A stretch of DNA of 64,000 bases from assembly GCF_000429445.1 (NCBI RefSeq), contig NZ_AUBW01000021.1, positions 1 through 64,000 of the forward strand, given 5' to 3'. Made by a program: the position numbers and the translations under genes. Below, in pieces: positions 33,805 through 43,520 of the stretch (the stretch's first letter is position 1; every line of letters starts with the position of its first letter). The notes beneath the pieces are model-generated. The model was not told the origin of the DNA. It saw only the letters and a list, made by a program, of their open reading frames with translations, and searched no databases. Source of the DNA: Algoriphagus terrigena DSM 22685 (GTDB lineage: Bacteria; Bacteroidota; Bacteroidia; Cytophagales; Cyclobacteriaceae).

Positions 33805-35123
33805 TACTTCCCGCCCTGGCTTAGATGGGAGATAAAGTGCTTCAACTTACCGGACTTTTCGCGGTTGATAAATTGAACCTTCTCAACTTCTATCTCCAGT
33901 CCTTTTTCCAGATAGGTATCAAATGCCGTCTGAATCGTATTTACAGCAGAATTATCCAGCTCCCGATCTGTTACGATGCAAAAGCGAAATTTGCTCAAGC
34001 TCAGCTGCTGTACCTGATACTCTTGGATGTATCCGAACGTACTCATCAGATGTTTGGAAACATAGTATAGGGAAAATCCAGCGGCTACCTTGCCGGAGGG
34101 AAGCATCACTGTGTCGTTCAATCTGCCCTGGAGGTCTATCAACTTGTCTTGAATCTGCATAGGATCAGTTTGAATAGCGCCGTAGTCGCCGACTTCATAC
34201 CGGATGAAGGGCATGGCGGTATTAAAGAGGTTGGTAAATATCAACCGGCCGGTCTGGCCTTCTTCAGTCTCGGTTCTATCCTCGTTCAACACTTCGGTCA
34301 GTACCGTTTCATTGGATAGCCGTCTCACACCCATCGGGTCGGTCATGGCGAGAAAAGCGACTTCAGCAGCTCCATATTCATTGTAGACCGGAATCTGGAA
34401 CACATCCTCCAAAAACACCTTGTCTTCCGCTGTGCATTGTTCGCTCGTCACAATACTGCAGGTTGCAGTCGGGCAGATTTCCTTCAGTGTCAAACCCTTC
34501 TTTTTCAGATGCCGGGCAAAAGTAAGTTGGGAATTGGTATATCCGTATAGGTACCGAAAGGGAGTGGTTTTGAACTTTTGTACAAAACCATCCAAAGCGG
34601 CATCTGAAATGTCGAATACGACAAACCGGTATCGGTTCATTAGCAGATCCTTGATCCGCTCCCGATAATAGGCGGATTTGGCGAGGGGAATCCCGAAAAA
34701 TCGAGCCTGTAAGTCGGAGGAGGAAATGCCGACGTTATGATAACGGTCAAGGATAAGTGCCCAGGTGATGGCATGGCTGAATTTATCCCGAGCAAATTTC
34801 AGCGGTATTCCAGAAGAACCGGAGGTGCTGCCAAGATGCAGGTCAACTTTCTTCATTCCTTCGGAAATCAACAGCTCCGGATTTCGTTGGAGGTCTTTTT
34901 TGGTAACGATGGGAAGCTCATTCCACGAGTTAGGAAGATAGCTTCCGACAAGTTTTCTATAGAGTGGATTGTGTTCGTGATGAAACCTCACCAACTCCCA
35001 TTTCTTCTTCTCCTGCCAATGGAGATACTCCTCTTTGGAAAGTGCCTGGAGACGCTTCAGCTCAGCTATAGCCTCATCCAAAGGATATTTCTTGAGTCTG
35101 AGTAATCTTTCAATGGTCAGCAT
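33804..35123 (-). CDS. capK: CapK/PaaK-like adenylate-forming enzyme
   Basis: The 439-residue protein belongs to the phenylacetate-CoA ligase-like AMP-binding family called CapK in capsule loci. The nucleotide loop GSTSGSSGIPLKFARD is present, with YNEYGAAEVAFLAM and RLIFTNLFNTAMPFIRYEVGDYG further on. Such proteins activate a carboxylic acid with ATP, and their role in polysaccharide loci is not well settled; addition of an acyl or amino-acid group to the polymer is one idea. The frame also has a TTG one codon upstream; the ATG overlapping the wzy stop (TGATG) is chosen. Confidence 0.8.
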   Translation of the reverse strand: MLTIERLLRLKKYPLDEAIAELKRLQALSKEEYLHWQEKKKWELVRFHHEHNPLYRKLVGSYLPNSWNELPIVTKKDLQRNPELLISEGMKKVDLHLGSTSGSSGIPLKFARDKFSHAITWALILDRYHNVGISSSDLQARFFGIPLAKSAYYRERIKDLLMNRYRFVVFDISDAALDGFVQKFKTTPFRYLYGYTNSQLTFARHLKKKGLTLKEICPTATCSIVTSEQCTAEDKVFLEDVFQIPVYNEYGAAEVAFLAMTDPMGVRRLSNETVLTEVLNEDRTETEEGQTGRLIFTNLFNTAMPFIRYEVGDYGAIQTDPMQIQDKLIDLQGRLNDTVMLPSGKVAAGFSLYYVSKHLMSTFGYIQEYQVQQLSLSKFRFCIVTDRELDNSAVNTIQTAFDTYLEKGLEIEVEKVQFINREKSGKLKHFISHLSQGGK

Positions 35124-36538
35124 CAAAGAACCGGTCTGAATTTTTGGTGGATGTCAATTTTCACTTCCTTTTTAATGGATCTGGGTCGGTTCACTAAGAA
35201 TTTGATCTCCATGAGACTCAGTCCAATAAACAATGGCGTAAGATAGGTCCTCATTGCGGCATGGAAGGTGGTGTAGATCGCTATCATAAAAAAAGCAACC
35301 AATATCCCCTTTTCCATGGGGGATTTTTTGGATCGGAAAAGACGAAACATCAAAAACATCAGGATTAAAAAATAGAAAAATCCAAACACTCCATGCTCGG
35401 ATAGAAGCCTGCTCAGCTCTACGTGGGTCAGGTAGAATTGACTACCATCTCTCAAAAATGAAGATGCCCCCACTCCTACTCCAAACAACACATTTTCTTC
35501 CCAAAGCTCGAGATCCTCCATGGAAATATTGAATCGGCCTGTGGTGATCGAGTCGATAGATTTCTCTTTAGTTCCCGCCAAGGTGCCCTCTGTCTCTCCC
35601 AAATATCTAAGACCCAACAATCCCCCAGTCAAAGTGTCAGCCACCTGAAAGGTCAGCATCAGGAGGATAATTGACAATACTAAAATCCTGCCCAATTTAG
35701 GAAGCTTATAACGCCTTTTCTCCGATTCGGCACTCAATAGCACATAAAAGAGGATAATTAAAATCCCTAAGATTCCACCGATAATGCCACCCCTCGAAAA
35801 TGTCAACAAGCCCTGAAAACCAAAGAGAAAGAACAAAAAGAAGTCTGCAATGCGATAGCCCGTGATCTTCCATTTATTGATCAAAAAAAGGAAGCTGACA
35901 AATATTCCTATGCCAAGAAGTGTCGACACCTGATTGGAACCTCCACCACCACTGGTGGCAAAATTTGCACCCAGGCTAAACTCTAGGTCATCGTACGATG
36001 GGGTTTTGAAGATGGTCGATGAAAGAACCGCTATCAGCGGAAAAAGGCTGATGCGTAGGAGCTTGATCAGTTGCGCTTTTGTGAGGTTCTTGCCGTAAAA
36101 AAACCATACCGCCAAACCCACGTTCACTGGACCTAACAAATTAAACACGATTGCTTGGCGATCGACCTTGCCAGAAAGGTCAAAAAATATTGCGGGCATT
36201 AACAGCAACACCATGATCAAACCCAAGTAGTTTTTATACCCGTATTTGATCACTCCAAATACCAGCATACAAAAAAGTAAGTATTTACCCAGTTCATAGG
36301 GGATAAATGGCGATGTCTGGGACATCCTCGCCAGCAACTCGAAGGACGTCAGATAGGTGATGAAGGCGATATATGGGAAGATACTTTTGACTCTGATTAT
36401 TGTGTAAACAGACGTCCCCACTACCAAGTAAAACCATAGAATCAGCCCATAAGGGGTTAGCGCCGACACAATCCCCAACAGCACGTGGAGGATTGTCCAG
36501 AAGACATGGTCGTGGGAGAGAATAATCCGCTTAATCAT
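35123..36538 (-). CDS. wzy: O-antigen polymerase/ligase-like membrane protein (Wzy, copy 1)
   Basis: The 471-residue protein has about twelve hydrophobic helices and a large periplasmic loop late in the chain (FQVADTLTGGLLGLRYLGETEG to FNISMEDLELWEENVLFGVG). This is typical of Wzy polymerases and WaaL-like ligases. FSRGGIIGGILGI and HVELSRLLSEHGVFGFFYFL resemble the conserved motifs of that superfamily. It would join repeat units on the periplasmic side. Overlaps of 4 and 1 bases with both neighbours show a tight operon. A second Wzy-like gene is at 60854. Confidence 0.8.
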   Translation of the reverse strand: MIKRIILSHDHVFWTILHVLLGIVSALTPYGLILWFYLVVGTSVYTIIRVKSIFPYIAFITYLTSFELLARMSQTSPFIPYELGKYLLFCMLVFGVIKYGYKNYLGLIMVLLLMPAIFFDLSGKVDRQAIVFNLLGPVNVGLAVWFFYGKNLTKAQLIKLLRISLFPLIAVLSSTIFKTPSYDDLEFSLGANFATSGGGGSNQVSTLLGIGIFVSFLFLINKWKITGYRIADFFLFFLFGFQGLLTFSRGGIIGGILGILIILFYVLLSAESEKRRYKLPKLGRILVLSIILLMLTFQVADTLTGGLLGLRYLGETEGTLAGTKEKSIDSITTGRFNISMEDLELWEENVLFGVGVGASSFLRDGSQFYLTHVELSRLLSEHGVFGFFYFLILMFLMFRLFRSKKSPMEKGILVAFFMIAIYTTFHAAMRTYLTPLFIGLSLMEIKFLVNRPRSIKKEVKIDIHQKFRPVL

Positions 36539-37668
36539 ATCGCTTCGAGTTTGCTTCTGGGTTTACTTTCCAGCCGGGATAAAATCTCCCTGTATTCCTC
36601 CATGAAATTCTCCGGTCCATAATTTTTCCGAATGTAGGCTTTCAATTCAATCCCTTTAGCATCGGCAAGTTTAGGATTCAAGATGATCTCCTCTAGGGCG
36701 TCCGCAAGGGAAACCGGCGATCTGGGAGGTATCACCCAGCCATACTTCCCATGCCCCAAGACCTGCCCACATTGACCGACATCTGTCGAAACAGTAGGAA
36801 GAGATGCCATTCCGTACTCTAATAGTGCAACCGGCAAGCCTTCCGACTCCGAGCTTAAAACTCCGATGTCCGCTGTCTCCAGAAAAGGGATGAGTTGGGT
36901 GACCGGACCCGCCAGTTGAACTGCTTTCTCCAAGCCAAGTTCGGCTATTCTCTTTTGTATCAGCTCAAGCCAATCCGCCTCAACGTATTCCCCAATTAAG
37001 AAAGCCTCAAAATCATATCCTCTTCTTCGGACTATGTCCAATGCATCCAGAAGCGTCAATTGATCTTTTTGCCTTCTGATGTTGGCAATGTTGATGATTT
37101 TTACCGAGACATTCTGAGCTGACTTCCTTTGCACTTCTAGAAACTCAGGGAAATTTGGCAAATAAAAGATGTCTCCGGCTCTATCCGGAAAACGCACTTT
37201 CCAATAGCTATTTATCAGGTCATTGACTGTTATCACTGAATCAACGTAGGGCATCATCCAATCCATTTCCTTCCTCGGATATGCTTCCAGCATTTCGCTT
37301 TGCCCAAAATGGTCATGCCAGATCAATTTGATCCCCGGAAGGAAAGGCTTGAGTAAAATTGCCCAAAAAATCGAGGTTTGATGCACATGTAAGATGTCTG
37401 GCTCCAATTTTCTAAGGTATCTCAGCATACCCCAAAAAGCCACCAGATCGAGTTTACTTTTCTTATTAAACGCTTTCAAGTTGACTTTTTCTTGGACAAA
37501 GGAAGCCAGCCCTCCGAGTCTTCGGGTAACCAAGAGATGGCTTTCAAACCCGTAGTCCGGCAAAGCATTGGAAATGTTAACGGACATTCTCTCCGTGCCT
37601 CCCAAGTCCAGTGAGTCCACCATCTGAACGACTTTAACCTGCTTATTCAGAGACGGAAAAGCTTTCAT
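36535..37668 (-). CDS. Family 4 glycosyltransferase
   Basis: A 377-residue GT-B enzyme: VVQMVDSLDLGGTERMSVNI is the glycine-rich start, IINIANIRRQKDQLTLLDAL begins the C-terminal domain, and SESEGLPVALLEYGMASLPT is the donor site with the family spacing. The ATG at 37668 is chosen over an in-frame TTG nine bases upstream. Either way it overlaps the methyltransferase end by about 26-35 bases, a somewhat long overlap. It overlaps wzy by 4 bases. Confidence 0.85.
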   Translation of the reverse strand: MKAFPSLNKQVKVVQMVDSLDLGGTERMSVNISNALPDYGFESHLLVTRRLGGLASFVQEKVNLKAFNKKSKLDLVAFWGMLRYLRKLEPDILHVHQTSIFWAILLKPFLPGIKLIWHDHFGQSEMLEAYPRKEMDWMMPYVDSVITVNDLINSYWKVRFPDRAGDIFYLPNFPEFLEVQRKSAQNVSVKIINIANIRRQKDQLTLLDALDIVRRRGYDFEAFLIGEYVEADWLELIQKRIAELGLEKAVQLAGPVTQLIPFLETADIGVLSSESEGLPVALLEYGMASLPTVSTDVGQCGQVLGHGKYGWVIPPRSPVSLADALEEIILNPKLADAKGIELKAYIRKNYGPENFMEEYREILSRLESKPRSKLEAI

Positions 37669-38359
37669 TTTCAGCAATGACTACCAAACTGAATCCAAAT
37701 ATCTTCGCCAACAACCAAGGACTAATCTTACAAATCAACATCTTGAAGGGAGCAGCTATTTTCTGCAGCGTGGTTTCATTGTTTGAGGGCGCAGACAAAG
37801 TTTCGAGGGAATAATCGTAGTCAAGGATTTTGAGGCCTGATTGGGTAATCATATTTAGAGCAGAGTTGGTGTTCAAAAAGATCAAATGTCCCGGGTTCTT
37901 GATCTTTGCCCGTTGGAGATTGCGAAAGTTCACACTAAGACAGTCATCCAAAGGGATGTGAAAGGCAATAATCCTGGCTTTTTTTGAAACACTTGAGATG
38001 AAGTTGACCGGATCTGTGACATGTTCAAACACGTCTGTCAGAGTCACCAAATCCATCACTTCCCCCTCTGTGGCGAAATCAGCCATTTTGAAGACGATTC
38101 CCTCCTGTTCAAGTCGGTCCACATGGGGTGAAATATCAAAACCCTCGATTTTTTTGGTCTGAAATCCTAAGCCATCCAATTGTGCTTTCATTGCTTTGAT
38201 GACACCACCGGAGCCACAGCCGACATCGGCATAGGAGCTCACGGGAATTTTCTGAAAAGAAAGAATAGGAAAAAGCAACCGGGAAATCGCCCTGACTTTG
38301 TAATCAGAATCTTCTTGGTGTCGGGTAATGTCAGAGAAATAAACCCCTTCTTTGTACAT
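37643..38359 (-). CDS. Class I SAM-dependent methyltransferase
   Basis: The 238-residue protein has motif I in VSSYADVGCGSGGVIKAMKA, an acidic second strand (IEGFDISPHVDRLEQ) and DLVTLTDVFEHVTDPVNFIS as the post-I/motif IV region. It likely methylates a sugar of the polymer. It sits between two family 4 glycosyltransferase genes with minimal spacing (1 base upstream), so the modified sugar may be the one added by a neighbour. Confidence 0.8.
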   Translation of the reverse strand: MYKEGVYFSDITRHQEDSDYKVRAISRLLFPILSFQKIPVSSYADVGCGSGGVIKAMKAQLDGLGFQTKKIEGFDISPHVDRLEQEGIVFKMADFATEGEVMDLVTLTDVFEHVTDPVNFISSVSKKARIIAFHIPLDDCLSVNFRNLQRAKIKNPGHLIFLNTNSALNMITQSGLKILDYDYSLETLSAPSNNETTLQKIAAPFKMLICKISPWLLAKIFGFSLVVIAENESFSVSE

Positions 38360-38360
38360 G

Positions 38361-39482
38361 TTATACTAACTTCAAAATTTCAGATTGAAACAACTCCAAG
38401 GTATAGTGATTCGACCATTCTCTGGCCTTGTTTGACTTATTTCGATAAGCCTCTGGGTTCCCGGTATAATATTCAATCACTCGATACACCTGTTGTGGTT
38501 CTTTTTGAATTAAATCTCCCCGTTGGCCAAACCCGAGCATATCCGGTACACAAGATACCGAAGTGGTGATCGGCAGGCATCCAAAAAACATGGCTTCCGC
38601 TACAACTTTAGGCCATCCTTCGCTGTCTGACAAAAATATAAGGAAATGTGCGTTTTGGTAGTATTTTTTCAATGTCGCGGCATCTACGTTGCCATGCAGG
38701 GTAACGTAAGGAGCGAGCTGATTTTCGCGGATAAATTCCCTCAAAAATCCCTCTTGGGCTCCGCTTCCACACACGTCTAAGTGCACGTCGAACCCTTGGG
38801 CTACCAGCAGTTTGAGCGATTCCAGCGCAACCATTGGATTTTTTCCGGACACCAAACTTCCCACAAAGATTAGCCTGAGAGGCTCTCCGGGTGCAGGGAA
38901 GCTTTTTTCTTTCTCTTCAATCTCTGACTCCGAATAGGTCGCAGTAAAAAAAGGAAGAATATTATCGGATGTCCCGGGCCAGTTGCCATAGACCAAGGCT
39001 TTCATATTCTTGGTCAAGAGCGGATTGTTTAGTATTTTCTGCTGCAACTTATAGGTAAAGGGCTGATCACTTTTAGGATCCCAGTTTCCAGCATATTTGG
39101 CAGTCTTCTTTTTAGCAGGAAAAAGAATCTGCACCAGACATCCTAAAAGCCCCATATTTCCAGGACAACGCAAATGAATGTGGTCAGCTTGATTCATTGC
39201 CTTTGCCAGCTTAAAAACAATTCGGGGTAACGCCCAGAAGCTCCTAGCGGCGGTCAAGCTATGGGTCAGATCGATTTCGTGGACAGCAACTGCCTCAATG
39301 TTTGGATATTCGTAGGGAATTTCGATTGGGTTCGGTTGCAGGCCTTCCAAGATTGGCGCAATCAGGATCACTTTTGAAAAAGACGGAATCCATAGATTCA
39401 TTTCCCGGATGTAGGGTGCATAGCCATAGATCTTGCCGTCGAGCGATTTGTGGACCACGTGGGTGACAATCAAAAAAGTCAT
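38361..39482 (-). CDS. Family 4 glycosyltransferase
   Basis: A 373-residue GT-B enzyme: MTFLIVTHVVHKSLDGKIYG start, RLIFVGSLVSGKNPMVALES at the beginning of the second domain, and DSEGWPKVVAEAMFFGCLPI as the donor site. Its start overlaps the stop of the next transferase gene (ATGA). Specificity is unknown. Confidence 0.85.
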   Translation of the reverse strand: MTFLIVTHVVHKSLDGKIYGYAPYIREMNLWIPSFSKVILIAPILEGLQPNPIEIPYEYPNIEAVAVHEIDLTHSLTAARSFWALPRIVFKLAKAMNQADHIHLRCPGNMGLLGCLVQILFPAKKKTAKYAGNWDPKSDQPFTYKLQQKILNNPLLTKNMKALVYGNWPGTSDNILPFFTATYSESEIEEKEKSFPAPGEPLRLIFVGSLVSGKNPMVALESLKLLVAQGFDVHLDVCGSGAQEGFLREFIRENQLAPYVTLHGNVDAATLKKYYQNAHFLIFLSDSEGWPKVVAEAMFFGCLPITTSVSCVPDMLGFGQRGDLIQKEPQQVYRVIEYYTGNPEAYRNKSNKAREWSNHYTLELFQSEILKLV

Positions 39483-40624
39483 CGACCGAAAACGGAAGAA
39501 TAGAACTCCATATTCTGTTTTAGGAGGACTCTTATATCAAATCTTTCCAAGACATCTTTTCTACCCGCCAGTCCCATTGCCAATGACTCCTGCTTGTTTG
39601 AAAGCATTTCGATCGCTTTTTCGGCTATATCATCAGGCGATAGCGGGTTACAAAGTCTACCGGTAACCCCGTCCTGAATTACCTCTGGGCCGGGGCCAAG
39701 CTTGCTCGCTAAAAACGCCTTGCCCATACTCAATACTTCGATCCACGCCAAAGGCATGGCTTCCATATGCGAAGGATAGATGCATAGCTCAGCCTCTTCG
39801 ATCAATTGGGGCAGTTTAGTATTGGCAACCGATCCCAAAAAGGTGACATGAGGCGCGATCTCTGCCGTAATCACCTGCTTTTCCAGAAAGGCGATATAAG
39901 AGGATCCGTCCGGGAACTTCCAATCCCGCCCTGCAATAAACAGATGAGTTTCGGGAAATCTCTCCCTGATCTTTGGAATTGCCTGAACCAATTGCCGCAC
40001 ACCCTTCTTCTCACAGACTGTACCGGCAAAAAACAGTCTGCCTGGTACTGTCTTCTCTGGATCAGCCTTATAAAAATTGGTGAGATTGGCAGGATTGAAG
40101 ATCACCGGACCTTTTTTTCCCGAAAAATCGAGATACTTTCCGGTATGGTCCAACACATACTCACTGACTCCGAACACAACATCTGCCTTATCGAACGAAC
40201 GCCTTTCCTGAAATCCTTTCCAAAGGTCTATTCCTCGATTTTCTGATTCTGCGAAGAAATGATGGCCTCCGTTCATCCGGATTACATAGGATATACCAGG
40301 TAACTTTTCGACGAAAGCAAGACCAAGTTCAGTCGACTCCACCACATCGATTTTTTTCTCTTGATGAATCTCCCTGATCTGTGAATTAATGGCCTTGTTT
40401 GCAAGATACCAGGTGATTGGCTTTAGCCTCCTCGGTTTTAGCCGGTAGACTTTCACTCCTTCATCCTCGACACACTCATTGCCGTCCGTATAGTTCATTC
40501 CGACAACAGAAACTTTCACGCCACTTTTGACCAAATTCCGCGCAAGGATCTGTATGAAAGTCCCTACTCCTCCATGGGGATAGCCAACTTTTGGATATTC
40601 ACTGGTAATAAAACAGATGTGCAT
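39479..40624 (-). CDS. Family 4 glycosyltransferase
   Basis: A 381-residue GT-B enzyme with the classical start ICFITSEYPKVGYPHGGVGTF (glycine-rich loop). The second domain starts GRLFFAGTVCEKKGVRQLVQ and contains the donor site HMEAMPLAWIEVLSMGKAFL. It is 92 bases downstream of the gene at 40717, with no clear terminator between, and overlaps the next gene by 4 bases. Confidence 0.85.
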   Translation of the reverse strand: MHICFITSEYPKVGYPHGGVGTFIQILARNLVKSGVKVSVVGMNYTDGNECVEDEGVKVYRLKPRRLKPITWYLANKAINSQIREIHQEKKIDVVESTELGLAFVEKLPGISYVIRMNGGHHFFAESENRGIDLWKGFQERRSFDKADVVFGVSEYVLDHTGKYLDFSGKKGPVIFNPANLTNFYKADPEKTVPGRLFFAGTVCEKKGVRQLVQAIPKIRERFPETHLFIAGRDWKFPDGSSYIAFLEKQVITAEIAPHVTFLGSVANTKLPQLIEEAELCIYPSHMEAMPLAWIEVLSMGKAFLASKLGPGPEVIQDGVTGRLCNPLSPDDIAEKAIEMLSNKQESLAMGLAGRKDVLERFDIRVLLKQNMEFYSSVFGR

Positions 40625-40716
40625 GGACTAAATCAGATGGAATACCGATCGGAGGGATATTGATAGGAATTTCCGACAGTTTGAATAGGAATTTGAAGGA
40701 AGCGTGCTGTCTTTTA

Positions 40717-42141
40717 TCAAAGTGATTTTTTCTCAAGTGCATCGGGATGAACGGAAGCCGGAAACAGCCGCTGGATCAAGTTTAGCAGTTCTATCGCTGC
40801 AGGTTGGTCTGTTTTGACAATCCTGTCTTTCCATTTACTTCTGTCGACAGCAACAAGTCCTGGAGACATGATGGCAAGGGAAACCTTATCAAGAATTTCT
40901 TCCTTACTTCCTACTGAAAGTACCGCATCCAGCTGTTCCATCGAGCGAAAATGCTGAAACTGATACACAACTGATGTTGACCAGTTGGGATCTGGTACCG
41001 TGTCATATTTCAAGAAAATCCCGGGTTTATCAAAAAAGGCGAAATCAAGGGCCATCGTCGAGCCAATATTGAGGACCGTTTCACAATGGTGACACAAGTT
41101 CATCAGGAGTTGAACATCTTCAAATAGCGGGAAAAAGCTGGTCCAGAAAGCACCTTTTTTCCAAAGAGGGGGAACGTGGATGACGTTGGGATATTCATCA
41201 AGAACGTTCTGATAGCGCTCAGCGCTCGTGACGGGAACCTGTCTGAATAAGATCTGAATTTCCGGCTTGGACGTCAATGCTTCGGCAACATCTCTTAGAT
41301 ATTCAGGATCATGTGGAGAGGTCATCACGTCATCCCCTGAAAATAGAACCCACTTTTTATCAGTATCAAGCCCGTACTTTCTTGCAAAGCTCTCGCGTGG
41401 AATAATCAGATCTTCCTTGGAATAGAAATCGAATTGGGGGGTACCCGTGACAAATATCCTTTCCGGGCTAATTTCCGGATAATAGTCCAGCACCTCGGCT
41501 TTCATATAATCAGACCAGACCGCATAAAAGTCAGTTCTGATTGGCAGCCTCGCCTTGGGTATGTTATCCCAGGAAAAGATAGCTGAGATTGTTTTAATCT
41601 TTTCCAAAGAAGCAGCAAGGCAAAAAGGAATCAACGTAGGAACCCGCTGGTGTGTAATGAAAATCAGATCTGGATTGACTTCCCGCAATACCTTGCGATA
41701 GTGGGCAATCGCCGGATTGCCTGTCCAGTGCCTTTCAATCTCTGATTCAAAAAAACGGATTGACTCGTAGGTTTTCAACCGATTGCCAAACAGTTCGGTA
41801 AAAAAATAAAAGACGCGCTTGGACCAGCTGCTTTTTCTCCTGGACCAATTATTCAGTAGTGTGGGATTGCATTTTCTCGCGACACTGGACTTCAGCCTGG
41901 CGAAGGTCGTTGCCTCACGAAAGAAGGTTTGGACTTTACTTTCCGGAAACGTCTTAAACTCGAGCTGTTGGACTGGGACCTCGAGCCGGCTATTCACCAA
42001 CTGGATCAACTCAGGATCTAGACTGTGCATCAGACAGATTTCGAACCCGGCCCCGTGGAGATAGGAAATTATGTCGGAATAGAGGTAATTCCTGATCCCT
42101 ATGCCATCGGGAACAGCAAAAAGTATCTTTCTTCGTTTCAA
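40717..42141 (-). CDS. GT-B-like transferase of unclear family
   Basis: The 474-residue protein starts at TTG (KRRKILFAVPDGIGIRNYLY); an in-frame stop lies two codons upstream, so no ATG is available. It has the look of CDP-glycerol-type or UDP-glycosyltransferase GT-B proteins: IFSWDNIPKARLPIRTDFYAVW, ERIFVTGTPQFDFY, WVLFSGDDVMTSPHDPEYL and CETVLNIGSTMALDFAFFDK as the C-terminal donor region. The precise family is not recognised. It is bounded by a 206-base gap upstream and a 92-base gap downstream. Confidence 0.65.
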   Translation of the reverse strand: MKRRKILFAVPDGIGIRNYLYSDIISYLHGAGFEICLMHSLDPELIQLVNSRLEVPVQQLEFKTFPESKVQTFFREATTFARLKSSVARKCNPTLLNNWSRRKSSWSKRVFYFFTELFGNRLKTYESIRFFESEIERHWTGNPAIAHYRKVLREVNPDLIFITHQRVPTLIPFCLAASLEKIKTISAIFSWDNIPKARLPIRTDFYAVWSDYMKAEVLDYYPEISPERIFVTGTPQFDFYSKEDLIIPRESFARKYGLDTDKKWVLFSGDDVMTSPHDPEYLRDVAEALTSKPEIQILFRQVPVTSAERYQNVLDEYPNVIHVPPLWKKGAFWTSFFPLFEDVQLLMNLCHHCETVLNIGSTMALDFAFFDKPGIFLKYDTVPDPNWSTSVVYQFQHFRSMEQLDAVLSVGSKEEILDKVSLAIMSPGLVAVDRSKWKDRIVKTDQPAAIELLNLIQRLFPASVHPDALEKKSL

Positions 42142-42347
42142 GTTCTATTTAGTAAGTGACGGCTCGGGATGATAGTTCAGGTTTCAGACGAGGTATGCAG
42201 CTTAGAAGACTTCAGGATAACCAGCAGTTTGTGACAAGGATGCCAACTTCGGCTAGTTCACACCAACTACTCTATCATCTGCAATAGGGTTAACATCGGA
42301 TTCGAGTGCGGGTTTTCTTCGATTTCCGAGCTCGTGTTCACTCCAGT

Positions 42348-43520
42348 TCAGTTTGGTATCAGGTGATGTATCGCTTTTAAAAAGAGCTCTTTACCTTTCA
42401 CCTGATCAAATTCCCTAATGAATTTTAACCTCGCGTTTTTGCCATGTTGAAGTACCAATTCGGGTTGGTTTAGGTAATGTGACATTTTCTCAGCCAGCTC
42501 CGCAGGATCAGTAGCTGACTCAAGAATATACCCATTAAATCCAGTTTCAATTCGATTCCGGACGTCGCCTACGTTAGTAGAGATGGCAGGTCGACCCGAT
42601 GCCATAGCTTCCAAGATGGTTACGGGCCCGCCTTCGACGATCGAGCTCATCAGACAGACATCCACTTGTGCATATACCTCGCTTCGATCTTCCAATTTAA
42701 TTGCTCCGCGGAAATGTATGAAAGAACCAATGTCAAGGGTCACTGCCAGGCGTTTCAATTTCGGAAGTTCGGGACCGTCGCCAAACAATAGGAATTGGAG
42801 CTTCATTCCCTGTTTTTTCAAGATCGCCAGCGCCTCAAACACCACTTCAAAATTTTTTCCAAAATCCAAACGTGATAGGGTCCCAAAAACCATCCTGTGA
42901 GGATCCGGATGGGGTATATTCAAGAATGCTTCTTGACCATCATAAAGCCATTGATGAATCTCCAGAATCTTTGCCGCCGGGAAAAGCTTCAGAAGATCCT
43001 CCTTTTTTTCAATACCGGAAATCAAAAATGTACCGTATGAATTCACCTTTTCAAAAAACTGATGATGCTTGGGATTGAACTTTGAAACCTCATGGTAGGC
43101 AAAAGGCTTTCGGGACTTGACTGCTAAGTCATGGACAAGGTGAAGTAGATTACCCGGCCGAATGCCCGCGAAACAGAGCGTGCAAGAATCCAAAGCTTTC
43201 TGTAAAAATTCTTCCAAAACTTCAGGGAAATTAACCGAAAGATTGGCCAGACTGCGGTCCATCTTACATCCTGACTTTAGAAAGATCTTTAGAAAGCGGA
43301 TCGAAAAAAACAATCCAAGTTTTTCTAAGGCAGTCAAGTGTAACGAAATGAAGCCAGGGTTCTTGAAAAATTCCGGGTTGCGGTAAAAATTCAAAACACT
43401 AACCTCTAGATTTGGCTGCTCCCGAACAGCGTCAATAAAGCCTAAATTCTCAAGTTCCATACCTCCGGGGCCCGCCAATTCCGGGAGAATAAAGAGAATT
43501 TTTTTCTTTGGGGAGTTCAA
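42348..43520 (-). CDS. Family 4 glycosyltransferase
   Basis: A 390-residue GT-B enzyme starting at TTG, which overlaps the stop of the family 2 gene upstream (TTGA). KKILFILPELAGPGGMELEN is the glycine-rich loop, VFGTLSRLDFGKNFEVVFEA begins the second domain, and VEGGPVTILEAMASGRPAIS is the donor site. The start is fixed by the overlap, and no ATG lies near the family-like start. Confidence 0.85.
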   Translation of the reverse strand: MNSPKKKILFILPELAGPGGMELENLGFIDAVREQPNLEVSVLNFYRNPEFFKNPGFISLHLTALEKLGLFFSIRFLKIFLKSGCKMDRSLANLSVNFPEVLEEFLQKALDSCTLCFAGIRPGNLLHLVHDLAVKSRKPFAYHEVSKFNPKHHQFFEKVNSYGTFLISGIEKKEDLLKLFPAAKILEIHQWLYDGQEAFLNIPHPDPHRMVFGTLSRLDFGKNFEVVFEALAILKKQGMKLQFLLFGDGPELPKLKRLAVTLDIGSFIHFRGAIKLEDRSEVYAQVDVCLMSSIVEGGPVTILEAMASGRPAISTNVGDVRNRIETGFNGYILESATDPAELAEKMSHYLNQPELVLQHGKNARLKFIREFDQVKGKELFLKAIHHLIPN

